NCBI GenBank assembly: GCA_027919835.1 | Contig: JANVFP010000015.1 | Span: forward strand, 806,001-870,000 | Origin: Lentinula raphanica | Lineage: Eukaryota; Basidiomycota; Agaricomycetes; Agaricales; Omphalotaceae | Direction of reading: 5' to 3' | Length of the DNA stretch: 64,000 nucleotides | Part shown: positions 1 to 12,021 of the stretch, piece after piece | Position numbering within the stretch: the stretch's first letter is position 1 | Layout of the letters: every line of letters begins with the position of its first letter | Made by a program: the position numbers and the translations under genes | The notes under the pieces: generated by a model | What the model was told of the DNA's origin: nothing | The model's input: only the letters and a program-made list of their open reading frames with translations | Database searches by the model: none

Positions 1-911
1 TAGCGTGAGCAGTTGTTGTCTCATGCCAGCAGCAAAGGCAGTAGGAGGGATGTGTTGGGAGGGACATTTGTAGCGAGGAGATGAGCGTATAATCAATGTT
101 GAGAGAGCATAGACGGACCTTCACATATAGAAAACCTCTATCTATCTTCTGAGAGGCATAGAATGTAGCCAGAATGTAGCAGTAGCAAGTGGAGGATGGT
201 TATTGAGGTTGATATGTTCACAGGTTTGAGATGGTGGCAGCCAGAAGTTGAAGTTTCTGAGGTAAGATTGAGGAAGGTAGAGGAGAAAATAAAAGAAAGC
301 AGAGTGGAGAGGCTTCGACGCGAGCCTTTTCGACCACCCAGGCATGCATGGTGGTTCGAAGCAAGAGCGGCGGGCATCACGTGCCGCGTTCAAAGACTCA
401 AGTTTGCCGGCGCTCATTTTGAGCTAGTCAAACTGCCACAAACGTTGAGCTGAGAGTGTTAACCGTCTCAGGCCACCATCCTGGACGCTGCAACCAAGAG
501 CGGGGGCAAGCCAAGGACAACCATCATGCATGGATAGCAACACGGAGGCGGTGTTCGTTAACTGGAATAGGTAGGTTGGAAATTGGCCATTGTCTTCTTT
601 GACTAATACTCAAATCAAACCAGTTTTCATGAACACGTGGAGCGGAGGTCTGTCTCTCAAACGCTCACTATCGAAATTTGTATCGCCCGCTCCCAGTCAA
701 GTTGGTCCAGGTCATCCTATCATTACCCAGATTTTAACTTGTCCACCCTGCGCACATTTCTCGTTTCGTTTCCTTGGCCTGATTCTTCTCGTTTATCCCC
801 CACCCGCGAGTGGCTACGATCAGCCCGACACCTCGTAGCGATATCATTCTCGCTGCGCCTTCGCACCCTAGCTGATTCATTTTTCGTCCAAAACTGCAAT
901 CTCCATCGAAA
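1..911. other. Left-edge sequence without a supported gene
   Basis: Only short overlapping open frames occur on both strands, none with a recognisable domain. The part from about 545 onward resembles the sequence upstream of the second MYND gene (about 3002-3296), so it is the 5' flank of a tandem duplication rather than a separate gene. Confidence 0.5.
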
Positions 912-2728
912 ATGCGACAAGAGTCCTTTGAAGATGAGCTTATGCTTGTCGGCATCGGTTCATTTGTGTTCTGCGGCGCTCATGGCTGCGAATTCTGCAA
1001 CGAGTGCTTCTCTGATCATCGATTGACAAATAATATCCAGATCATGAGCAAGCTTCATGTCGCTTTCCCGGCCTTTAGTGAAGCACAATTCATGGTACGA
1101 CTCATTGAACTTGTTCATTGTGCTCTCTTCATCATCTAATAATACACAATGTAGGATCGACCACCTATTTCGTATGTTTTCGAAAAAATAGTGGAACGCA
1201 CACCGCGAAAATCCAAGGGATTGCTTGTATACGAATGCCAGGAACATCATACACTGGATTGTTCGACCTGTTTCGACTGGGCAGCAATTGCTGTGAAAAA
1301 TATCAAGCTCCAAGCCAAATCGAAAAATTCGACGGTTATTCCTATCGACATTTCCAGGGAGGAGAAAATAGAACTTTTGCGTAATATGGGCGTGGATCTA
1401 TCCCCTTCTACTCGTCTTCCACAAGATGCTTTGGAGAAGAAATTCCGCAGTGCGATAGATGCCTCTCAATCTTTCTCCACTCTCATACCGAAACCTCCGT
1501 TCGATCCCTTGACTGTTTCTCCTTGGTCTAAGAAGACATGCAAGAGGCCTTTGTTGGATCTCGTTCGTCGAGGAAGTATGAGAGAAATGTACGCTCAGTT
1601 ACAAGCAAATATGCAAGGAAAAGAGAGCGCCTGGGATCTTTATGAAAACCCTTTTATGGATATTCGACAAACGATGATGACAATTGCGGATAATCTCGAC
1701 CAAGGCTATAAGACGAACCTTGTCCAGGATAAAGAGTCCAAGTCCGCTATCTGCATTCGTGTACGCTTCTTCCTCCATCTCTCTGCGTTCTTCATCTGTT
1801 CTTACATCATCTCAAGGTTGTCGAAGTCCGGATGATCAATGATGATACTCCGGTAATGATGGTCTTGTACCGCCGTGGAACCCGCGATTCACCTTCATTC
1901 GAGATCGTCAAATGGGTACAGCAAGTTATGGGAGCTCCGCTACGACAAATTGTGGCCACCGCAGAAGAACAAAAATTACTTCTTGCGATCCTCAACGCGA
2001 ACGCTCGACGACTCTCCTCGACTTACTCCGTAAAACGTCATTCAAGTGGACTTGAGTCCGCCTTTGCGCTATCGTTTCTTCTGCCTGTCGGACCAATCAA
2101 TCAATACGATATGGGCAAGTTGACTCATTCCAGTGGTTGTGTAGTTTGCGGGAAGAAGACAAACAGTAAATGCTCTAGGTGCCGCGCTATGGAATATTGT
2201 GGAGTCGGTGAGTAGACACCAGCTTCGTGTAATGCCAATCTCATTCCGGATCTCTCTTGAATAGAATGTCAACGGGCTCATTGGAGCGAACACAAACCCA
2301 CATGCAACTCTCTGCAAGGCGGAGAATGGGTTGAAATAATCTTCAGCGTGAACACGCCTGAAATGCGCCGTCTCGCTGCGAAGGGTCAGGGCCGTATTGT
2401 CAGCTGGAACAACATGTCCGGGCCTACAAAGGATAACCTGAAGAGCAGACCCTACGAAGACGACCCGGTTCTTCCAACAAATATACATTCGCAAAACCCG
2501 TTCCTTATCAAGATGCAAAGAGGACCTGCAATTCTGATTTACGACCGAACGCGAAGCATCGAGGTTTTCCTCTGCCCCGAAAACGATTTGAACGGGTATG
2601 AAAAAACGATGTCGCAGATGCATACCGGACAGATGGGATTGAAGATTTATCGTTGGGCCAAGAGGACCGGCGAAGATCGGTTAAGTGTTTGTCTTAACAG
2701 ACCTCCTCCCAAAGATCCTCAGTGGTGA
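912..2728 (+). CDS. MYND zinc-finger protein, tandem copy A
   Basis: Four exons, 912-1094, 1155-1760, 1817-2207 and 2265-2728, give a 547-residue protein. Near residues 380-420 it has a MYND-type zinc-binding pattern: CVVCGKKTNSKCSRC, then MEYCGVECQ, then HWSEHKPTC, the last part built across the third intron. MYND fingers usually bind proline-rich peptides of partner proteins. The rest is an uncharacterised cysteine-containing N-terminus and a C-terminal domain ending in PPPKDPQW. No SET domain is seen, so methyltransferase activity is not suggested. The start is the first ATG of the exon conserved in copy B. The intron 2 acceptor (CAAG) is weak, but its removal matches copy B. The partner and role are unknown. 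Confidence 0.85.
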
Positions 2729-2894
2729 TATATGATAGCTGATCTTTCACTTTTAGTAGCTCACACAAGTTTTCTGACTTACTCTTTCAATGTAACTCAT
2801 AAAGACAGACGTACTTTCGTACATCTCACTATGTACTTAACAAATTCGCTTACTGACTTGAATCATAGTGTCAAAAGGTATATAATGATATCCT

Positions 2895-2970
2895 ACTCAA
2901 CTGCTCTTCTAATCCCTAGAGACCTTGTGCCAAACCGACTCTGTAGCGCTCCGCAAAACCATGGTGGTAA
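2895..2970 (-). pseudogene. Remnant of the DUF2235 gene 3' end
   Basis: About 75 bases after MYND copy A resemble the last codons of the minus-strand DUF2235 gene at about 5288-5365; compare gaccttgtgccaaaccgact with gaccttatgcagaacggact. The fragment is diverged and has no reading frame of its own. It marks the breakpoint of the tandem duplication that made the two MYND genes: the duplicated unit carried the tail of its neighbour. Confidence 0.65.
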
Positions 2971-3296
2971 TTCAAGGCTGAGTCCTGACCGGCCTGCGGC
3001 GGGTCCGTTGGCTGGAATAGGTAGGCGTTGGAAATTGGTCCTGGGTCCAGTCTAGCATAAAATTTTCATGAACACGTGAGGCAGAGGAGAGCTCCTTTCT
3101 ATCGAACTCTCAAATTTTGTATCGCCCGCTCCCTGATATTCTTTCAAGGCCTGATTCATTGACACCCCACCTGCGCGGGGCTTGAGTTTGATCAAACACC
3201 TCCTGTTATTTCCGGATATCATCTTCGCTGGGCCTCAGTACAGCTCAGTACCCTAGCTTATCTCTCTTTCGTCAAATACACATTCCTTCATCGATA

Positions 3297-5113
3297 ATGC
3301 CGGACGAGTCCTTCAAAGACGAGCTCTTGCTTGTTTCCATTCGCTCATTTGTGTTCTGCGGCGCTCACGGCTGCGAGTTCTGCAACGCCTGCTACTCTGA
3401 TCACCGATTCACAAACAACGTCCAGATCATGGGCAAGCTTCATGCCGCCTTTCCGGACTTCAGCGAAGCACAATTCATGGTACGACTCATTGAAATTGCT
3501 CACCGTGTTCGCTTTCATCTAACACTTTACGCAATGTAGGATCGACCACCTATTTCGTATGTTTTTGAGAACATTGTGGACCGCACACCGCGAAAAGCCA
3601 AGGGGTCGCTTGTATACGAATGCCAGGAACATCATACACCTAATTGTTCGAGCTGCTTCCACTGGGCAGCAATGGCTGTGAAAAATATCAAGCTCCAAGC
3701 CAAGTCGAAAAACTCGAAGGTTATTCCTATCGACATCTCAAGGGAGGAGAAGTTGGAATTCTTGCGCAGTATGGGCGTGGATTTATTGCCCTCCACTCGC
3801 CTCTCACAGGATGCTCTGGAGAAGAAATTCCGCAGTGCGATAGACGCGTCTCAATCTTTCTCCACTCTCATCCCGGAACCTCCGTTCGATCCTTCCACTC
3901 TTTCGCTTTGGTCAAAGAAGACCGAGAAGCCTTTGGTGGATATGGTCCGTCGAAAGAATATGAGAGAAATTTTCGCTGGATTTCAAGCGAATATACAACT
4001 CGAAGGAGAAAAAAGCGCCTTAGATCGGAATGCTTTCATGCGTATTCGACAGATGATTATGACAGTCGCTCATGATCTTGACCAAGGGCGGGAGACGACT
4101 CTCATCCAGGACAAAGAGTCTAAGAATGCTATCTGTATTCGTGTACGTTTCTCCGTCCGTCATTTTTTCGTCTTCTTGTTCTTACATTACTTCAAGGTTG
4201 TCGAAGTCCGAATGCTCGATGATGATACTCCAGTTATGATTGTCTTGTACCGTCGTGGGACTCGCGATTCACCTTCATCTGAAGTAGTCAAATGGGTAGA
4301 ACAAGTCTTGGAATCTTTCCGACAAATCGTGGCTACGGCAGAAGAACAAAAATTCCTTCTTGCGATCCTGAACACGAATGCTCGACGACTTGCCTCGACT
4401 TACGCTGTGAAACGACATTCCAGCGGATTGGAATCCGCTTTTGCGCTGTCATTTTTACTCCCTGTTGGACCAATCAATCAACGCGATATGGGCAGGTTGA
4501 CTCAGCATACCGGTTGTGTAGTTTGCGGAACGAAGACGAATAATCGATGCTCTAGGTGCCACGCTGTAGAGTATTGTGGAGCTGGTCAGTCTTTGTCGGC
4601 GTTGTCTAATCTCGTCTGACATGTTCTGCCAACAATTTTCTTGGGATAGAATGTCAACTCGTGCACTGGAGCGAACATAAACTCGCGTGCAAATCCTTAC
4701 AGGGCGGGGACTGGGTTGAAATCACCTTTAGCATGAATACACCGAGGAGGAGGCTTCTTGCAGCAATGGGCAAAAACTGTATCACGGATCTCAACGTCAT
4801 GTCTGGGCTCACGAAGGACAGTATGAAGAGCAAAACTTACGAAGACGAGCCGGCTCTCCCGACGAATATACACTCCCAAAATCTCTTCCTGATCAAGATG
4901 CAGAGAGGATCTGATATCTTGATATACGACCGAACACGAAGCATCGAGGTTTACTTGTACCCTGAACTCGATCCGAACGGGTACGAACAGACGATGTCGC
5001 AGATGCATACCGGACAGATGGGAATGAAGATTTATCGCTGGGCAAAGAGGGTTGGCGAGAATCGGTTGAGTGTTTGTCTCAACAAACCTCCTCCCAAAGA
5101 TCCTCAGTGGTGA
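3297..5113 (+). CDS. MYND zinc-finger protein, tandem copy B
   Basis: Exons 3297-3479, 3540-4142, 4197-4584 and 4650-5113 give 545 residues, highly similar to copy A throughout and with the same intron positions. The MYND finger reads CVVCGTKTNNRCSRC, VEYCGAECQ, HWSEHKLAC, so the zinc ligands are conserved. The second intron is 54 bases, a multiple of three without a stop, so unspliced message would also stay open. The ATG-to-ATG distance from copy A is 2,385 bases. It converges with the DUF2235 gene, with 177 bases between their stop codons. Both copies look intact, so this is a functional duplicate pair. Confidence 0.85.
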
Positions 5114-5290
5114 TTCATGATAGCTGATGCGCCGATCTTATTCAACGTTCTAGTAACACATTTTATTCCAAGTTCTATGTAAGATAGTTCAACTTCGTAT
5201 AACGACGGACGTAACGTACGTCTTACTATTTAGTATTTACTTAGCAAGTCTGCCTATCTTAGTGTAAAAAGTCATGTAGTAAAACCCAAC

Positions 5291-7781
5291 TCAAGTACTC
5301 TTCCCGTCTCCAGCGACCTTATGCAGAACGGACTCCGTAGCCTTTGCAATCCCATGAGCCAACTTTCCACTCAGAGACCGATGTTCATGTAAAGGATGAG
5401 GTCCGGGTGCTTTATCGGGATTTACACCCAAGCTTTGCAGCTCAGCAGCAGCGACAGTCGGATTATACGGCCAATTCTGCTTCACCTCTTCCTCGAGAGG
5501 TAATAGAGAACCTATGAGCTCGGGATGGTCTCTGATAGTTTGCGCCAGTGCAGGGTACAGGTCCTTCTGATGCAGTACAGACGGGTGAATCTTCTCGTGA
5601 GTGACGTCGTCCGTTTTGGTGGGCAGAGGCCGTTGGGAGGTGAAGGAGAGCGCGAAGATACCAGTTTCAGGACTAAAATGGTGACAACGAGTTAGTGTAG
5701 ATACCAGGAGCCACAGGATGCACAAGCAAGCGTACTCATGCGGTTTTTGAGTCCCCCAAGGCGTTGTGGGGTCGAGAAGACCTCCTAGATATTTCGCATC
5801 CATTGCAAGAGCGTCACCAACCTGCGCCTGTGAGCAAACATAGGTCAACATAGTATCAAAGATGAATATGGGGCCTACAAACCACTATCCACGTCAAACT
5901 GATATCAGCCAGATCGTGGCGCTTGTAGCCACCTCCGACCTGATGTAAATAAAAGTCATGAGATACAGCTCACAGAGTACATTGCTTAGGATCTTACATC
6001 TGAATGACATCCTATGCGCGAGTGGTTTTTCAGCAAATGACCTTTCGTAAATACGAACTGGTACTTACCAGTGAACCAATACTGATAAATAGTCGTTCAG
6101 CGTCATAATCTAACTAGAGGATGGGTTGCATACACCCACCTGCTTTAACACTTGCCCTTTCCTCCGACCTTCTTCCTTCTGTTCAAATTTCGCGCATGTC
6201 TAAGCAGGCACTGATCAGCCCTTCGAACAACTCAAACTTTCAGGTCACATACAAAATCAGCTCTGTTCTCATTCAGAGCAAGCGCTTGGTAAGCTCGTTC
6301 GATATGGGGACCTAAAAGACGATCGGGGAAACCGAACAGTTTCTTGAGCTTGGGAGAACGCAATGTGATTTCTTCCGGCAGTCCAAGCGTCCCTAGTGAG
6401 AAGTCATCAGAAGATTGGTCCTTGTATTGCGGGGAAGAATACTCACCTACGGTATCAAAAACTCCAATGCATCTACGGGACATTTTCAGGTGAGACATCT
6501 GTACGGTTTTCGCGAGACGACCGTGGGCTTACTTCACAGAGAAAGCTCGGCCTCCTGCATACGCCCTACGGATTCCAGCCGAGTCAGGACTGTTCCATGG
6601 AGCCAACTGGGCGTTAAGCTTTTGCTTCTCTGCACAGCCGGGGTACGCTCCGTTATGTTTCCATTGTAAGCTAATGACAATATGAGCACGCACCTTTCTC
6701 ATCCGTGGCTTTCCCAAGATTCTGGTATGCGATGAAGATTCCAGCGAAAGAGTCCATTTCGGTACGGTTGAGTATACCTATTGCACCCTATAAAATGAAC
6801 ATACGACTTATCCTTGAGGATTGTCGACCTCCATACAACAAAATAGACACTGACGATGAACATAGCGACCATTCGAGCGGTATATGCGCCCTAGAATATA
6901 TGCGGTTGCCAATAAGCGACTATGTTTTCAGGAAATAAGTACAATATCATACCCTGGAGAAACCGAAAAGGAAGATCTGAAGAGTATACGCATTCGATTA
7001 TAGAAGGATGAAGATGAACTGATTTTATGGTACCTCGTCTCCCGGATAGTAATTACTGAATCGAATACATATGTCAAACTCGGGATCACTAGAAACGCAT
7101 TGAAAAGACGACTTACTGAGCAATGAACGCGTAGGCTTCTTCCACCTTGTCGCCTATACATGATTGCATCATTAGACATCGTCTGAATGGAGTGTTTGGA
7201 CAAATACGGACCCAACGTGTCTCCCGTAGTTCCTGCGATATGTACGATGAGTCTTCATAGAAACTTCCTGTAGACACTATGACTAGAACTCACCTTCGAC
7301 GTATTCAGAGTATAGATTATCCGCGGAACCTAAATTCCGAGATGAGAATCAATCAACATGGAGGGTACAATGAAACCCCTACCAATTCCAGATTGGTAGA
7401 AGACGATCTGAGGAGTTGGAGGATCAGTACGGAAGTCTTCATGCTCTATGGTACGAGCGATGCGCTACAGTCGGCGGGTAGGATTGAGTTTCCATTGGCA
7501 GCGGAAGGTGATATGATTGATTCACGAACCAAAACGTTGGTGTATGAGAGGCGATTCTGAGTGGTGACGCCTAGTTCAAAATGAACTTCACGCCTTCAAC
7601 AAAGCTCGAAGTTGTTGGACCACACACCATCTTGCCATGTACTGGTCAATCGGCCGTTACGGTCAGTCAGGGAGCTTTCATTGAATGCCATTCCCACTCA
7701 CCCATCGCAGCATACGATAATCCTCTTCTTTACTCTTACATGCTTACTAGCAGCAGGATTTGCGAGGTTCGTGTCGGTCAT
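5291..7781 (-). CDS. DUF2235 alpha/beta hydrolase
   Basis: A minus-strand gene with about sixteen very short exons, starting at ATG 7781 and ending at 5291, coding for roughly 455 residues. In order I read KRIIVCCDGTWQDGV near the N-terminus, TNVLRIARTI, QIVFYQSGIG, NLYSEYVEG, KVEEAYAFIAHNYYPGDE, and the nucleophile elbow IFLFGFSRGAY, split by an intron after FSR. Next come CIGVFDTVGTLGLPEEITL, ALNENRADF, and the acid/histidine region CHSDVGGGYKRHDLADISLTW. These are the signatures of the DUF2235 family, the fold of bacterial T6SS phospholipase effectors Tle1; in fungi the substrate is unknown. No signal peptide is seen, so it is probably cytosolic. The C-terminal ~120 residues are family-specific. 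Confidence 0.85.
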
Positions 7782-8527
7782 GACGCGTTGCAAACTTGAA
7801 TGGCTCGAATGACGATCGTCGTCACCTATGGATGGAGGTTCGGTGAAAGAGTTGGTGTAAGGCATGATATGACCACTGGGAAAAAGTTTGGAGTGAGAGA
7901 GAGAAAGTAGGGTAGGGAAAAGAGACGGTTTGTTTTATCATAGACTTGTCTATGTCATGTTTGGCGCTTGGACACAGTCTAGTGCGGAATGAGATGAATG
8001 CAGATCGGAACGAAGCTATTTCCGTAGCAATATACATCGATCACCAATATGACACTCAAAACTGACAGTCCCTGTTACATGCGATGCAGTGGCTTAGAAT
8101 CCTTCTCAGATGCAATGCTCAACGCTGATGATCTTTTGCATGCACAAGTAACTAACCTTGATCAAGAAACAAGGTAGTACTCTTCCAACTGTGCACAGCT
8201 GCAGCCTGCTCACTGAGACAAGATGGAGGTTCTAATGTTAGCATACCACCTTCCTGACTGGCCGGGCGTTTGGAAAATGGATTATGATCGGATACGGACG
8301 TTGTGGATGATCACCATACTCGCAGGTTCTGAAATGTAGTAAGCAAGTTTTGTTGAGGATTGGTGTACAGATCCGATGACGGATAACTCTATACGTTCAG
8401 ACGTTATTCCATGTGGTTGGCTACGTTGAATACGCAAGCTTGAAGCCGACTTTGAGTGGTAGTCCTTGAAGAGTGTAAAAGTTGCCGGACTCGGCCCGCT
8501 CCTTGTTTCCCTGCCTCCATCAGCTCC
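7782..8527. promoter_or_regulatory. Shared upstream region of DUF2235 and VPS23 genes
   Basis: This 746-base gap lies between two divergent starts and must hold both promoters. I see no convincing gene or repeat in it. An in-frame extension of VPS23 back to 8456 begins at GTG and was not used. Confidence 0.4.
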
Positions 8528-10184
8528 ATGACGAGCACCCAGAAATGGCTTCGCGAAAATTGTATCAAGTACGAGGAGAAAGAGAAAGTTTACACTGAAG
8601 TCAACACAGCACTAGAAACTTTTGGTCTCTATGGCAGATCCAATGGCTGGCTCAAGGTCAAAAGTGATGTATATAGTCAGTACTCCAATTCACATTCTCA
8701 ACTGAGTTTTCTGACTGTTCAATCCGATGCAGCCTACGACGATGGCCGAACACATCTCTTGCTCTGTCTACACGGACTACTTCCAATAAGTTACCGAAAT
8801 TCCACTTATCATATTCCCTTCGATATGTGGATTCCATTCAATTATCCCCGTGGACCTCCAATAGTCTATGTAGTACCGGCACAGGGTATGATGGTCAAGA
8901 ACAGCAAATTCGTAGACCTGAGTGGTAGATGCGATGTAGCAAACTATGAAGGCACCAGAGGCAGCTGGCTAGATCGCGGAGAAAAGAGAACTGGAGGCAG
9001 AACAGGTCTGGTCGGCTTAATTGATGCGCTTACGATTTGGTTTGGAAAGGATCCTCCTGTTTACTCCAAAGCAGCAACAACCTCTCAATCTTCAACTCCC
9101 CAACCATCTCCAGCTCATCCAGTACCAACGCCTTCCACATCACATCAACCAAATCCGCCTCTTCCACCTTCGTTCACGAAACATGTCGGTCCACCACCTC
9201 CGACTTATTCTCCTCCCCCTGCTCCTCCTCGTCCGATATCTACTGCTTCTACGAGCTGGTCTCCCCAACCTCCTCCTACCTTCCAATCACGGTCAGCTGC
9301 TCCTATACCACCTCCTATACCACCTCCTATGCCGCCTGCAACTTGGACACCTAGCCCTCCGCCAACTCGAATACAGTCCGCACCCATCCAGCACTCATTT
9401 CAACCTGCTCCGATGCAACCCGTGCCGATGCAATCTATGCAGATGCAGTCCCCACCATTACCAACACAATCTATTCCTCCTCCAATACCTGCTCCCGATC
9501 TTCTAGACTCCGACGAACCTACTTCCTCATCTGATCCTGGACCTGTCCCAGCCCCACCTCTACCTCCAAACCCAATTTTACTCTCCCTACATGCCTCCGT
9601 ACACGAAAGACTCACCTCGGCTCTCCAATCATTCCAAACCTCTCTGCATGATAGCTCGGAGCATTTACGCAAGATACAAGAAGACCTTCTTCGGGGAGAA
9701 CCCGCGATTCAGGATGAAATTGCACGGTTAGAGGCTGTCAAGGCTGTGTCTCTGAATGTTGGTGCTCGGTATAGACAGACGATAGAGGCTGCAGAAAGGA
9801 ATGTGCAGATGCTGAGGAATAAAGGAGACGTTAGTGTTGACGAGTTGATTTGTGGGCCGACGATCGTGCATAATCAGTAAGTAGCCCAACATCATCTATT
9901 TCGATATCATGCCTGACATTGTACGCTCAGGTTGATAGATCTTATTGCTGAAGATAACGCCATAGAAGACACGATATATCACCTCCACCGTGCACTCAAT
10001 TCTGGCAGTATTGAGTTAGACAGGTTTCTAAAGGCAAGTACAATTCAAAGCTCATTCAACACCATACTGATGTATCTGCTCACAGACAACTCGCGTTTTG
10101 GCAGAAGAACAGTTCATGAAACGCGCCTTGATTGAGAAAATACAAGCAGGTTTACCTTTAGGAGAGCAGGTGATGTGGGGCTAG
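8528..10184 (+). CDS. VPS23: ESCRT-I subunit Vps23/TSG101
   Basis: Exons 8528-8675, 8733-9876, 9931-10033 and 10086-10184 encode 497 residues. Residues 1-150 form a UEV domain, a ubiquitin-conjugating-enzyme-like fold without the catalytic cysteine, with VKSDVYTYDDGRTHLLLCLH, YHIPFDMWIPFNYPRGPPIVY and VKNSKFVDLSGRCDV. A proline-rich linker of ~180 residues follows (many PPP, QPSP and PMQ runs), then a predicted coiled coil, then the C-terminal steadiness box around LIDLIAEDNAIEDTIYHLHRAL with the end GLPLGEQVMWG. It acts in endosomal sorting, binding ubiquitin and P(S/T)AP motifs for multivesicular-body formation. The third intron uses a GC donor (aag|gcaagt). ATG 8528 gives the normal UEV N-terminus. 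Confidence 0.93.
10034..10085 (+). other. GC-AG intron in VPS23
   Basis: The donor is GCAAGT after AAG. Splicing here keeps the steadiness-box frame (FLK-TTRVLAEE). No nearby GT donor keeps the frame. Confidence 0.75.
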
Positions 10185-10635
10185 CGTACAATCGTCTTTT
10201 GGGTATATGAACACGTCTGATGATTGAACTCTTCCGAGCTAGTGTGTGAAGAGATAGCGAACATAATGTGAGTATTCATGATCAGCCTTCTATGCTGGTG
10301 CAGGGTATTGTCCAGGTAGCCTTTGAGCAGGCGGACATTCAACAGCACCTGAAGTCTGTGGTATGTATGAAAGCGGCCTGGTGAGACTCGAAGAAACGCA
10401 AGTTGTTGAGCTTGAATTTGAGCATGAGCATGAGTAGGGACTGCCACGCCCTTCCTTGGTTGCTTGCGGTTTTCGACAGTCGTTGGTCTAGAATAGAACC
10501 TAGAAACCCTGCATGACGCTCGAAAGATTTAGATAAAACCTTCTTTTGCTCTTGCATGAGACAGGTTGGGTATACTCTTCTCAATCTAGAGTATCATATC
10601 AGTATGTAAATGTCCATAATGTCCGTATCCATCCT
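10185..10635. other. Intergenic, between convergent VPS23 and NUS1
   Basis: Two minus-strand open frames (about 10181-10447 and 10339-10584) lie here, but neither has a recognisable domain and no splicing scheme makes one convincing. Probably 3' flanking sequence of the two converging genes. Confidence 0.45.
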
Positions 10636-11857
10636 CTATTTTCCTAACCGGAATTCAGCAGAAGCGAATTGGTCTAGCGCCTCTCGGAACTCCCACTCGG
10701 TCAGACTCGACGAAAGGAGTGTCGAGCTCACATGCGATGGGAGGAACCACATTAATCGAGCTTCGTATTGCTTTCGAAACCTGTTACAGCTGTATACGCC
10801 TTTTCGTCAGTTACTAGCTTCAACGACGGACAAATAGTATCCTAGCTGCTCACTATATCTCTGTTAGTCGGATTTGCCACGGGGGATATCCATGTAGCTC
10901 TATAGGGGATCTATGGTATTTGGACGGGTGAACGGGGTGTATGATCATGAAATCAGGAGGGGATAATCCAAAGTTTCCTGTCATCATCTCAGTGTCTATG
11001 CTGACAAAAACCATGAAAGGGAAAAGCACCTTCTAGGCTGTTTTGTAGGCTGTCCACGGACAACTCGAATGTGCTTTTGTTCTTGCTGTATTTGAGGTTT
11101 CGGCGTTCCGTTTTGGCTATTGCTCTCGCGGTTCTAGCAACAGAGGGCTTTGAAGCCTCTCTTGATAACACGTTGAGAGTTAACGACTGCGACTTTTTTG
11201 ACGCTGTTAATGAACCGTCAGCTCCAGGACACAAAAGACCATTGACTGCTACACGTCGTACCTCGCGAAGCACTCTGAAGAGGTGAGATACAGAAGCTCA
11301 GGAAAGGAATATGTCCATTAGAAACGTCCTCGGGAGAAAGTGGTCGAGATTCAGAGTAATCCGAAAGTGGAGGAGTAGGTGGATAGTGGATATGTTTCTG
11401 GTCGAAACCTGTGTCTTTCACTCGATTTTCGGGAAATATGACCTCTCTAATTGCTTCAGCGTTGTTCAAAATAATGCCTTGACGGAGGAGTTAATAAAAA
11501 TGCGCGGACACGGTACCGACGTCAGCGCGCCTACTCACCTTCAGCATCATACACCGACAGTTGTGGAATTCCCAATTGCTGACACCAGCTTATTGCCCTG
11601 TGTATGCTCTCCGTGATGCAAAACTCATTCGTTCGTTCGTCAAAATCTCCATCCGACACGAAGATGATGGAAAGATGTTTCGGCAGCCGTCTACGCGTGG
11701 CGTTTAGCGGAGAGGGAGTTTTTCTGGTGAGATGTCTGCAAAACGAGATGGAGAGGATAACGAGGGAGTAAATAGCATGTAGCAAGGCTAAGAAAAGGTA
11801 GGCCAGCACCATTTTCTGCCAATAACTGAGAGACGTGGCTGAGAAGGTAACGGTCAA
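10636..11857 (-). CDS. NUS1: Cis-prenyltransferase regulatory subunit Nus1 (NgBR-like)
   Basis: Five exons (11857-11539, 11477-11262, 11203-11030, 10977-10854, 10789-10636) give 328 residues. A hydrophobic N-terminal segment (MVLAYLFLALLHAIYSLVIL) is a likely ER membrane anchor. Family features follow: LPKHLSIIFVSDGD, WCQQLGIPQLSVYDAEG, LTLNVLSREASKPSVARTAR, and the C-terminal core LHGYPPWQIRLTEIY. The last exon ends ALDQFASAEFRLGK, carrying the terminal RxG motif that in NgBR/Nus1 completes the active site of the partner Rer2/Srt1-type synthase. The complex makes dehydrodolichyl diphosphate for protein glycosylation. A model stopping at the in-frame TAG at 10853-10855 would lose the RxG motif; splicing just before it restores the family end. 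It lies in tandem with SEC17. Confidence 0.88.
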
Positions 11858-12021
11858 AAGTCAAGTCGCGCGACGTGTCAGCTCACGTCCCTACATCATG
11901 ATTTCTTGCATCCAATGAATCTTATCCGGTTCATAAACCTGTTTCCTCGAGTATAGTTCGTATCATACATTTACTAAGCCTCCATGAATCGTCCGTATAT
12001 ACTCGATATCTAGTAGTGCCA

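Noticed and set aside
196..453. 85-codon plus-strand frame near the left edge
   Set aside because: No family match recognised, no splice partners, and overlapping frames of the same size lie on the other strand.
8456..8527. Upstream extension of VPS23
   Set aside because: The extension starts at GTG and adds 24 residues not seen in the UEV family; the ATG at 8528 gives the normal N-terminus.
10181..10584. Two minus-strand frames between VPS23 and NUS1
   Set aside because: Briefly considered as a separate small gene, but the nearby exon that suggested it proved to be the NUS1 last exon; the rest has no recognisable content.
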